Shown here: one piece after another, positions 1 to 6,533 of the stretch
Position numbering within the stretch: the first letter of the stretch is position 1
Layout of the letters: every line of letters begins with the position of its first letter
Assembly (NCBI GenBank): GCA_947628245.1
Contig: CANQZH010000045.1
Coordinates: forward strand, 1 to 8,420
DNA length: 8,420 bases
Source of the DNA: an uncultured Bacilli bacterium
GTDB lineage: Bacteria > Bacillota_I > Bacilli_A > RF39 > UBA660
Direction of reading: 5' to 3'
Program-made: the position numbers and the translations under genes
The notes under the pieces: model-generated
The model's database searches: none
What the model was told of the DNA's origin: nothing
What the model saw: only the letters and a program-made list of their open reading frames with translations

Positions 1-1364
1 TTCATAACTTGACCAACAAAATAATCAAATAAATTAGTTTTACCATTTTTATATTGATTTATTTGGGCTTCACTACGAGCCATTATCTCATCAATTATCT
101 TTTTTAAAACTTCATTATCACTTATCTGAGCATTCTCACTACTTATATAAGAATTAGGTTCTTTCTTTTCCGTACAAGCTTGATAAAATATTTCTTTAGC
201 TTGTTTTGAAGAAATAGTTTTCTTATCAATGGCATCTATAATTTGTTTTAATAATTTTGGAGTAATATAAAAGTCTTTTAAACTTACTTCTTCGTGATTT
301 ATTTCGCCTAAAATTTGAGTTGTTAGCCAATTTGATGCTACTTTAGGATTAATTTTTAAAGCAAGACATTCTTCATAATAATCAACATATGCTTTATCTT
401 TAATAATAACAGTAGCATCATAATCCGATAAACCATATTCTTGTACATATTTTTCTTTACATTCAAGCGGTAAAAGAGGAATTTCTTTTCTTATTTCATC
501 TAACCATTCTTTAGTAATTTTGTATTTAGGAATATTTGGATCAACAAAATATTTATAATCAATAGCATCAACTTTACTACGCATATGAATAGTTGTTCCA
601 GACTCTTCATCCCAACGTCTAGTTTCTTGAACTACTTCATCATATTTACCACTACTCTTCAACTTAGATTGACGATCAATTTCATAAAGAATTGCATCGT
701 GAACTCCTCCAAAAGAATTAACATTTTTAATTTCAACTTTGGTACCAAGTTCTTTATCATTTTCTTCCATAATTGAAACATTAACATCGCATCTAATTTG
801 ACCCTTTTTAGTATCACCTTCTGATACATCACAAAATTGGTATATACTTCGCATTGTCTCTAAAAAGGAAACAGCTTCATCAGCACTTGATAGACAAGGC
901 TCAGTAACTAATTCTAGTAAAGGGACACCGGCACGGTTATAATCAATGCAAGATGTACCAAAATAATGGTCAAGACTTGCTGCATCTTCTTCTAGATGAA
1001 TGTCGTGAATATAAACGGGAACCATTTGCCCATTACATTCAATATCAATATGACCATCAACTCCCACAGGACTAGCCATTTGGGTTATTTGATATCCTTT
1101 AGGTAAATCAGGATAATAATAGTTTTTACGATCAAAATACATATATTCTGGTTGCTTACAATTTAATACCATACTCATTTTTAAAGCATCTTTAACACAT
1201 TTTTTATTAACAACTGGTAAGGTTCCTGGAAATCCCATATCAACAGGTCTTACATTTTCATTAGGAATTTGATTATAAGCATTTTTAGCACTAGAAAAGA
1301 CTTTAGAATTACTTTTTAATTCACAATGCATCTCTAAACCAATAACTGCTTTATATTTACTCAT
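1..1364 (-). CDS. gatB: Asp-tRNA(Asn)/Glu-tRNA(Gln) amidotransferase subunit B, C-terminus cut by window edge
   Basis: GatB is the tRNA-binding and kinase subunit of the GatCAB amidotransferase. It activates the Asp or Glu on mischarged tRNA with ATP and receives ammonia from GatA; it acts in the cytoplasm. I translated 454 codons without a stop. The N-terminal cradle has GLEMHCEL (9-16), YYYPDLPKGYQ (82-92), HLEEDAA (123-129) and DYNRAGVPLLE (141-151). The central part has RCDVNVS (191-197), EIKNVNSF (211-218), QETRRWDEESG (246-256) and DYKYFVDP (269-276). The helical/YqeY-like tRNA-binding tail ends at FDYFVGQVM, a motif close to the family C-terminus. Family length is about 475, so roughly 20 residues lie beyond the left edge. 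The ATG at 1364 overlaps the gatA stop by 8 nt (ATGAGTAA) and has AGAGGTGG just upstream, so translational coupling is likely. Last visible gene of the operon. Confidence 0.95.
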   Translation of the reverse strand, partial: MSKYKAVIGLEMHCELKSNSKVFSSAKNAYNQIPNENVRPVDMGFPGTLPVVNKKCVKDALKMSMVLNCKQPEYMYFDRKNYYYPDLPKGYQITQMASPVGVDGHIDIECNGQMVPVYIHDIHLEEDAASLDHYFGTSCIDYNRAGVPLLELVTEPCLSSADEAVSFLETMRSIYQFCDVSEGDTKKGQIRCDVNVSIMEENDKELGTKVEIKNVNSFGGVHDAILYEIDRQSKLKSSGKYDEVVQETRRWDEESGTTIHMRSKVDAIDYKYFVDPNIPKYKITKEWLDEIRKEIPLLPLECKEKYVQEYGLSDYDATVIIKDKAYVDYYEECLALKINPKVASNWLTTQILGEINHEEVSLKDFYITPKLLKQIIDAIDKKTISSKQAKEIFYQACTEKKEPNSYISSENAQISDNEVLKKIIDEIMARSEAQINQYKNGKTNLFDYFVGQVM

Positions 1365-2820
1365 AATCCACCTCTTTTGCAATTTGACCCTTATAGGTCA
1401 TTTGGCTTTCTAAATGATATGCTAAATTAATAACCATTTCATCATTATAACAATTACCTGTAATATTAACTCCGACTGGTAAATTATTTACAAAACCATT
1501 AGGAATAGTAATTGATGGAAAACCACCAAAATTACCAATTTGTAAATGTTCATCTAAGGCTTCTGTTCCTTTATGAATCATTTCTACTTTACCATCTAGC
1601 ATTGGAGCAGGTCCAAGACCAACTGGTAAAATAACGGCATCATACTTTTGATAAATTTGTTTCCAAGCATCAACTAATAATCTTCGTACTCGTTGGGCAT
1701 TTTTAAAGTATCTTTCTTGATTTTCTTTTTGTAAAACATATGAACCAATAACAAAACGTCTTTTGATTAAAGGAGAAAATCCTTTAGTTCGATGGTCCAT
1801 CATCATTTCATCCCATTTATCGCCCTTTCCTCTTTTACCAAAAATAATACCTGTCATATTAGATAAATTACTGGTAGCTTCCGCACAAGAGATAACAACA
1901 TAGACACTTGCAAGGGCATCTAATAAAGTTTTATCAACACTTACTTCATCAACTTCTAAGCCCATCTTACGACAAATATCAACAGTTTTTTGAAAGTTTT
2001 CTAAATGGCTTTTTAATTCATCACTAGCATTAGGATAATTTTTAATATCAACTAATTCTTTAATATAACATATTTTATGAGCCATTAATTTTTGATTAGT
2101 AGCTTCTTCTAAATGAATATCTTTGGAATCCCAAGATGTCATATCATTAGGATCGATTCCTTTCATTCGGTCAACAACAATTGCCGCATCAAGAACACTT
2201 CTTGTTAAAACACCACAGTGATCTAGACTTGATGCAAAAGCAAACAACCCATAACGACTAATCATTCCATAAGTTGGTTTATAGCCTACTATTCCACAGT
2301 AAGCAGCTGGTTTTCTTATTGAATCACCTGTATCACTACCTAAAGCATAAGGATATACGCCACTTGCAACCGCAGCAGCTGAACCTGATGAAGAACCCGC
2401 ACAAGTTCTTCTAACATCCCAAGGATTTTTAATAATTCCGGTATGAGCTGTTGTTCCTGTTCCACCCATCCCAAATTCATCCATTGCTGTTTTATTTACC
2501 ATTATCGCTCCACATTTAAATAAATTTTCGACAGCAGTAGCTGTATAAAAAGGAACATAATCCGCTAAAGTATTAGATGAGCCAGTACTTAAAACGCCTT
2601 TAGTTGAATAATTATCTTTTACGCCAAAAGGAATGCCTGATAAAATATCATCACTTACTTCACAACCTTTAGCATCATCTAAAATAGTTACAAAAGCATT
2701 ACATTTTTTTTGTAAATCATAGCTTTTAGTTAAAGATTCTTTTACTAACTCATCACTAGTTACTTCTTTATTTATTAAAGCTTGATGGATTTCTTTTAAA
2801 CTTTTATCAGTATAAGTCAT
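1357..2820 (-). CDS. gatA: Asp-tRNA(Asn)/Glu-tRNA(Gln) amidotransferase subunit A (amidase)
   Basis: GatA is the glutaminase subunit of GatCAB: it releases ammonia from glutamine, and the ammonia is channelled to GatB. It belongs to the amidase-signature family with a Ser-cisSer-Lys triad. The protein has 487 residues, normal for the family (about 485). By the family's spacing the triad is Lys68 (in FGVKDNY), Ser143 (in AGSSSGSAAAVASG, 141-154) and Ser167 (in GSDTGDSIRKPA, 161-172). YCGIVGYKPTYG and SRYGLFAFASSLD follow, as expected. Two positions are unusual compared with commonly seen bacterial GatA: Asp166 replaces the second Gly of TGGS directly before the nucleophile, and Ser145 replaces a Gly of GGSSGG. 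From memory, mollicute-type GatA proteins show similar changes; this was not checked. The start ATG shares one base with the gatC stop (TAATG) and has AAGGTGG upstream. Downstream gatB overlaps by 8 nt. Confidence 0.96.
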   Translation of the reverse strand: MTYTDKSLKEIHQALINKEVTSDELVKESLTKSYDLQKKCNAFVTILDDAKGCEVSDDILSGIPFGVKDNYSTKGVLSTGSSNTLADYVPFYTATAVENLFKCGAIMVNKTAMDEFGMGGTGTTAHTGIIKNPWDVRRTCAGSSSGSAAAVASGVYPYALGSDTGDSIRKPAAYCGIVGYKPTYGMISRYGLFAFASSLDHCGVLTRSVLDAAIVVDRMKGIDPNDMTSWDSKDIHLEEATNQKLMAHKICYIKELVDIKNYPNASDELKSHLENFQKTVDICRKMGLEVDEVSVDKTLLDALASVYVVISCAEATSNLSNMTGIIFGKRGKGDKWDEMMMDHRTKGFSPLIKRRFVIGSYVLQKENQERYFKNAQRVRRLLVDAWKQIYQKYDAVILPVGLGPAPMLDGKVEMIHKGTEALDEHLQIGNFGGFPSITIPNGFVNNLPVGVNITGNCYNDEMVINLAYHLESQMTYKGQIAKEVDYE

Positions 2821-3116
2821 TATCCCACCACCTTAACTACTTCAATTTCTCTTCCATCAGTATAATCAGCATTAGAAAGTAAATCTTCAATAGGAACCGA
2901 AGTTGTTGCCACATCTTCTCTTAATGAGCAAGAAAAATCATCTAAAGTATGAGTCATTGGCTCTACTTCATTAATATTGGGAATATTATTAATTAAATTA
3001 ATAGTTTCATCAATATAATCAAATTCTTCTAAAACCATTTTATTTTCTTCATCAGTTAATTTAATTAATAACTTTTCAGCATAATCATCAACCATTTCTT
3101 TTGTAAACTTACTCAT
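2820..3116 (-). CDS. gatC: Asp-tRNA(Asn)/Glu-tRNA(Gln) amidotransferase subunit C
   Basis: GatC is the small non-catalytic subunit that wraps around the GatA-GatB interface and stabilises the amidotransferase. The chosen product has 98 residues, matching the family (about 95-100). Visible family features are the helical N-terminus with LTDEE (20-24), an acidic helix with EFDYIDETINLIN, VEPMTHT (51-57), LREDVA (65-70), and the C-terminal ADYTDGREIEVVKVV segment that inserts between the large subunits. Two ATGs lie six bases apart. The upstream one (3122) is only 2 nt from the AAAGGA Shine-Dalgarno site, while the one at 3116 is 8 nt away, so 3116 is preferred; the longer form would be 100 residues. 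The gene overlaps the aspS stop by 8 nt and shares one base with gatA, so the three subunits are probably produced by coupled translation. Confidence 0.93.
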   Translation of the reverse strand: MSKFTKEMVDDYAEKLLIKLTDEENKMVLEEFDYIDETINLINNIPNINEVEPMTHTLDDFSCSLREDVATTSVPIEDLLSNADYTDGREIEVVKVVG

Positions 3117-4872
3117 CTTCATCTTCCTTTACTACTTTAATTCCTAATTCTTCTAATTGAACATCATTTACTTTACTTGGTGCTTCACTCATCATATCAC
3201 TAGCACTTTGAGTTTTAGGAAAGGCTATAACATCTTTAATATTATCCGTACCACTTAAAAGCATTGTAAAACGTTCTAAGCCAATAGCAAGACCAGCGTG
3301 TGGAGGTGCCCCATATTTAAACGCTTCAATAAAGAAACCAAAACGATTTTTAATATCTTCTTCACTTAACTCTAAAGCATCAAAAACAATTTTTTGCATT
3401 TCACTATTATGAATTCTAACAGATCCTCCACCTAATTCATAACCATTTAAAACAATATCATAAGCTATACTTAAAACATCTTTTTTATTAGTTTTTAACA
3501 TTTCTAAATCACTTGGCATTGTAAATGGATGATGCATTGCTTTATATCTTCCTTCAGTTTCAGAATACTCAAACATTGGAAAATCAACTACCCATAAGAA
3601 ATTAAATTTATCTTTAGGGATTAAATCTAATTCATTAGCAATTTTTAATCTTAAAGCACCTAGTGAATCATAAACAACTTTTGGTTTATCAGCAACAATT
3701 AAAATTAAATCATTATTAGTAATATTAAATTTTTCTTTCATTGCAGCTAATTTTTCATCTTCTAAGTTTTTAGCAATTACCCCATTAAAGGTATTATTAT
3801 CATATTTTAACCAAGCAAGACCTTTAGCCCCATAAATTTTTACAAAATCAGTTAAATGTTCAACATCACTTCTTGAATAGTTATCGCCATTATTTTTAAC
3901 AATTAAACATTTAACAATACCATTATTTTCTATAACATTAGCAAAAACATTCATTTTAGTACCTTTTAAGATAGCAGTTAAATCTTGTAATTCCATTTCA
4001 AATCTAGTATCTGGTTTATCACTACCAAAACGATCCATAGCTTCTTGATATGTTATTCTTGGAAATTTATCTAAATCAAGATTTTTAACTTTTTTAACAA
4101 CATATTTAATCATTTTTTCTACTAAAGTAATAATATCTTCTTGACTTGCAAAACTCATTTCTAAATCTATTTGGGTAAATTCAGGTTGACGATCAGCTCT
4201 TAAATCTTCATCTCTAAAACATTTAGCTATTTGATAATATTTTTCAAAACCCCCAATCATTAATAATTGTTTAAATATTTGAGGACTTTGGGGTAGAGCA
4301 TAGAAAGAACCTTTATTAACTCTTGATGGAACAATATAATCTCTTGCTCCTTCAGGAGTTGATTTACATAAAATTGGGGTTTCAATTTCTAAAAAGTCTT
4401 CATTATTTAAAAATTCACGAACAGCCATTGTAATTTGACTACGCATTTTAATAGTATTTTGAAGTTTTTCTCTTCTTAAATCTAAATAACGATATTTTAA
4501 ACCAACATTTTCATTAATTTCTTTATTATCGTATACATTAAATGGTAAGATTTCACTTTTACTTAAGACTTCAATATGTTCACACATTAATTCAACTTCC
4601 CCAGTAGGAATATTTGGATTAATCATCTCGGGAGTTCTTTCAATTAGTTTACCATCTACTTTAATACAATATTCATTTTTTAAATCTTCAGCAATACTAA
4701 AATCATCTTTTAAAAAACTACGATTAAAGACTACTTGACATATGCCTGAACGGTCGCGTAAGTCAACAAAGATAACTCCTCCCATATCCCGTCTTTTATT
4801 AACCCAACCATATAAAGTTAATTCTTGATTTATATCTTTTTTTCTTAAAGTACCATTATTAATTGTTTTCAT
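3109..4872 (-). CDS. aspS: aspartyl-tRNA synthetase, bacterial type with GAD insertion
   Basis: Class IIb synthetase that attaches Asp to tRNA-Asp in the cytoplasm. It has 587 residues, the length of bacterial-type AspRS. An N-terminal OB-fold anticodon-binding domain (about 1-105, with YGWVNKRRDMGG at 21-32) precedes class II motif 1 (about 143-167). The signatures TPEGARDYIVPSR (172-184) and ALPQSPQIFKQLLM (192-205), motif 2 FRDEDLRADRQPEFTQID (219-236), a GAD-type insertion (roughly 290-415) and motif 3 GLAIGLERF (527-535) follow. Position 30 is Met. In the well-studied Pseudomonas nondiscriminating AspRS the matching residue is His, and discriminating E. coli has Leu, so this enzyme leans discriminating (inference). 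The ATG at 4872 is chosen because GAGGAGA lies 5 nt upstream. An in-frame extension to 4950 would add 26 residues unlike AspRS and overlap asnS. It starts 19 nt after asnS and overlaps gatC by 8 nt. Confidence 0.97.
   Translation of the reverse strand: MKTINNGTLRKKDINQELTLYGWVNKRRDMGGVIFVDLRDRSGICQVVFNRSFLKDDFSIAEDLKNEYCIKVDGKLIERTPEMINPNIPTGEVELMCEHIEVLSKSEILPFNVYDNKEINENVGLKYRYLDLRREKLQNTIKMRSQITMAVREFLNNEDFLEIETPILCKSTPEGARDYIVPSRVNKGSFYALPQSPQIFKQLLMIGGFEKYYQIAKCFRDEDLRADRQPEFTQIDLEMSFASQEDIITLVEKMIKYVVKKVKNLDLDKFPRITYQEAMDRFGSDKPDTRFEMELQDLTAILKGTKMNVFANVIENNGIVKCLIVKNNGDNYSRSDVEHLTDFVKIYGAKGLAWLKYDNNTFNGVIAKNLEDEKLAAMKEKFNITNNDLILIVADKPKVVYDSLGALRLKIANELDLIPKDKFNFLWVVDFPMFEYSETEGRYKAMHHPFTMPSDLEMLKTNKKDVLSIAYDIVLNGYELGGGSVRIHNSEMQKIVFDALELSEEDIKNRFGFFIEAFKYGAPPHAGLAIGLERFTMLLSGTDNIKDVIAFPKTQSASDMMSEAPSKVNDVQLEELGIKVVKEDEDE
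3125..3130 (-). promoter_or_regulatory. Shine-Dalgarno site deciding the gatC start
   Basis: AAAGGA lies within the last codons of aspS, 8 nt before the ATG at 3116 but only 2 nt before the ATG at 3122. The same motif at the same 8-nt distance precedes the preferred asnS start, which supports the shorter GatC. Confidence 0.7.
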
Positions 4873-4877
4873 TATCT

Positions 4878-4884
4878 TCTCCTC
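4878..4884 (-). promoter_or_regulatory. Shine-Dalgarno site fixing the aspS start
   Basis: GAGGAGA lies 5 nt before the ATG at 4872, inside the 19-nt gap between asnS and aspS. It is the site closest to the AGGAGG consensus in the window, and it decides for the 587-residue AspRS over the longer in-frame reading that starts inside asnS. Confidence 0.85.
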
Positions 4885-4891
4885 TTTTCTT

Positions 4892-6256
4892 TTAAAAATC
4901 ACAATTACCCGGTGTTCTTGGATAAGCAATAACATCTCTAATATTATCAACGCCTGTTAAATAGATTAATAATCTTTCAAAACCCATTCCAAATCCTGAA
5001 TGAACACACGTACCATAACGTCTTAAATTTAAATACCAATACATTGATTCTTCATCCATTTTTAATTCATCCATTCGAGCTTTTAATTTATAGTAATCTT
5101 CTTCTCTTTGACTACCACCCATTAATTCTCCAGCATTAGGAACAATTAAATCAACCGCGGCCACCGTTTTTCCATCATCATTTTGTTTCATATAGAAAGC
5201 TTTAATATCTTTAGGCCAATTAGTTATAAAAACAGGACCATTAAAATATTCAGTTAAATATTTCTCGTGTTCTTTAGCAATATCCTCACCATAATTAGGA
5301 GGAAATTCCCAAGTCTTACCAGATTCTTTTAAAAGAGTTATAACATCTTCAAAATTAATACGCGTAAAATGACTATTAATTAAATCTTCTAATTTTTTAA
5401 TTAAACCTGGTTCTTGAAATTGATCTAAAAATTGTAATTCTAAAGAACATTTATTTAAGACTTCACTAACAACATATTTTAAAAATTCTTCTTCAATATC
5501 CATTAATTCATTTAAGTCGCAAAAAGCAATTTCTGGTTCAATCATCCAAAATTCAGATGCGTGAACTTTGGTATTGGAATTTTCAGCTCGAAATGTTGGA
5601 CCAAAAGTATATACTTTACTAAAAGCCATTGCAAAAGTTTCAGCTTGTAATTGCCCAGAAACTGTAAGACCAGCCTTTTTTCCGAAAAAATCATCTTTAT
5701 AATCAATTTTTTTAACTTTATCCAATGGTAGAGTTGTAACTTGAAACATTTCCCCTGCTCCTTCACAGTCACTAGCCGTTATAATTGGGGCGTGGAAATA
5801 AACATAACCATTATTTTGAAAATATTCGTGAATAGCCATACTAGCGACACTTCTAATCCTAAAAATAGCTTGATATAAATTAGCTCTTGGTCTTAAATAA
5901 GCAATACTTCTTAAAAATTCTTTAGTATGACGTTTTGGTTGTAAAGGATAATCCATTGGACAATCTCCTAATAAATTAATTTTTTTAGCAACTAATTCAA
6001 TAGCTTGATTTTTTCCTTCACTTTTTTTAATAATCCCACAAGCTTTAATAGCCGAACCATTTTTTAAAGCTGTGATTTCAGCAAAATCAGCTAAATCTTT
6101 ATTATAAACAATTTGTAAATGTTTGAAAGTTGTACCATCCGTAAAATCAATAAAACCAAATTCTTTTTGAGGGCGATGATTTCTTATCCAACCATTTACC
6201 GTAACTTCCTTATCAATTAATGATTTATAATCATCCCATATTTTTTTTAAATCCAT
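4892..6256 (-). CDS. asnS: asparaginyl-tRNA synthetase
   Basis: Class IIb synthetase that attaches Asn directly to tRNA-Asn in the cytoplasm. The 454-residue product fits the family (about 430-466). It has an N-terminal OB-fold anticodon-binding domain (1 to about 97, with VNGWIRNHR at 20-28), motif 1 (about 131-160), and the AsnRS-type TVSGQLQAE (198-206). Motif 2 is FRAENSNTKVHASEFWMIEPE (222-242), and motif 3 is GFGMGFERLL (421-430) followed by GVDNIRDVIAYPRTPGN. The ENSNT and SEFWMIEPE elements point to AsnRS rather than an archaeal-type AspRS. Two in-frame ATGs exist. The one at 6265 lies inside the AAAGGATGG Shine-Dalgarno itself, so the ATG at 6256, 8 nt after AAAGGA, is chosen. The gene is first in an operon behind a T-box leader. 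Its presence means the cell does not need GatCAB for Asn-tRNA. Confidence 0.97.
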   Translation of the reverse strand: MDLKKIWDDYKSLIDKEVTVNGWIRNHRPQKEFGFIDFTDGTTFKHLQIVYNKDLADFAEITALKNGSAIKACGIIKKSEGKNQAIELVAKKINLLGDCPMDYPLQPKRHTKEFLRSIAYLRPRANLYQAIFRIRSVASMAIHEYFQNNGYVYFHAPIITASDCEGAGEMFQVTTLPLDKVKKIDYKDDFFGKKAGLTVSGQLQAETFAMAFSKVYTFGPTFRAENSNTKVHASEFWMIEPEIAFCDLNELMDIEEEFLKYVVSEVLNKCSLELQFLDQFQEPGLIKKLEDLINSHFTRINFEDVITLLKESGKTWEFPPNYGEDIAKEHEKYLTEYFNGPVFITNWPKDIKAFYMKQNDDGKTVAAVDLIVPNAGELMGGSQREEDYYKLKARMDELKMDEESMYWYLNLRRYGTCVHSGFGMGFERLLIYLTGVDNIRDVIAYPRTPGNCDF

Positions 6257-6264
6257 AAAAACCA

Positions 6265-6270
6265 TCCTTT
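6265..6270 (-). promoter_or_regulatory. Shine-Dalgarno site of asnS, complementary to the T-box hairpin
   Basis: AAAGGA sits 8 nt before the asnS ATG at 6256. The overlapping string AAGGATG (6269 down to 6263) can pair along seven positions with CGTCCTT (6306 down to 6300), the 3' strand of the T-box hairpin, with one G-U pair. That pairing would hide the ribosome binding site when the T-box hairpin is not formed. The pairing is seen in the sequence; its use is inferred. Confidence 0.75.
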
Positions 6271-6297
6271 CATAAAATAATAAAAACCTAGATTCTT

Positions 6298-6335
6298 GTA
6301 AGGACGAAAAAAATTTTTCCGCGGTGCCACCTTAC
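6298..6335 (-). promoter_or_regulatory. T-box antiterminator/antisequestrator hairpin
   Basis: GUAAGG (6335-6330) pairs with CCUUAC (6303-6298). The seven-base bulge UGGCACC lies on the 5' strand and an upper stem GCGGAAAA/UUUUUCGU caps it. This is the canonical arrangement that binds the tRNA acceptor end. An outer helix CCUAGGU (6345-6339) with AUCUAGG (6293-6287) encloses it and is followed by five U residues, so a terminator role cannot be excluded. That outer helix does not compete with the hairpin, unlike a normal T-box terminator. Confidence 0.8.
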
Positions 6336-6492
6336 TTCACCTAGGCTCTCTTTATTTTTTATCACATAATATGCGTTCTTAAATTTAGGAAAGCTGTCTT
6401 TCAAAAAGATTCTTTTAAGCATTTTCACCAATTAGCTCTCTCTTTAAAAAGAACTCCTTTTTTACTTTTTCTTTCATTAAGAAGTTAAGTAT

Positions 6493-6521
6493 ATTTTATG
6501 ACTTTTTAAGTAAATAGTCAA
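6493..6521 (-). promoter_or_regulatory. sigma-A-type promoter of the T-box operon
   Basis: TTGACT (6521-6516) is separated by exactly 17 nt from TAAAAT (6498-6493), each one base off the housekeeping consensus. Transcription would begin near 6486, a few bases before the first strand of Stem I of the T-box. It starts 12 nt after the stop codon of the upstream gene, with no obvious terminator hairpin between, so some readthrough from upstream is possible. Confidence 0.85.
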
Positions 6522-6533
6522 TTAAAAATCTAG

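Larger units (their letters stand above)
6257..6486 (-). ncRNA. T-box riboswitch leader of the asnS-aspS-gatCAB operon
   Basis: T-box leaders sense whether a cognate tRNA is charged: the specifier pairs with the anticodon, and the UGGN bulge pairs with the free NCCA end. The core AAGGTGGCACCGCGG lies at 6333-6319. Its UGGC bulge suits a tRNA with discriminator G, as in tRNA-Asp and tRNA-Asn. A hand-built Stem I spans 6483-6376. UUCUUAA/UUAAGAA closes the base, GAAAG (6475-6471) pairs with CUUUC (6393-6389), and AGUA (6466-6463) faces GAA (6402-6400) across a helix rich in A-U pairs. AGAGAG (about 6442-6437) forms the AG bulge and GGUG (6429-6426) the apical loop. The best specifier is GAC at 6398-6396 followed by A. 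A small hairpin at 6375-6363 resembles Stem III, and no Stem II is visible. The transcript start near 6486 is inferred from the promoter. Presence of the T-box is near certain; the fold details were not computed. Confidence 0.93.

Noticed and set aside
585..776. 63-codon plus-strand reading frame
   Set aside because: It lies wholly within gatB on the opposite strand, has no Shine-Dalgarno and encodes a low-complexity Phe/Asn/Ile-rich string typical of an antisense shadow.
4873..4950. N-terminal extension of AspRS
   Set aside because: It overlaps the asnS C-terminus in another frame, is unlike AspRS, and a strong GAGGAGA site fixes the start at 4872.
5542..5772. 76-codon minus-strand reading frame
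   Set aside because: It is a shifted-frame shadow within asnS at motif 2, where the main frame is strongly conserved.
6257..6265. Upstream ATG for AsnRS
   Set aside because: The ATG at 6265 is part of the AAAGGATGG ribosome binding site, leaving no spacing; the ATG at 6256 fits.
6375..6377. AAC as the T-box specifier for tRNA-Asn
   Set aside because: It matches the first gene, but two of its three bases fall in the basal helix of Stem I, while GAC lies in the expected loop opposite AGUA. Kept as an alternative, not excluded.
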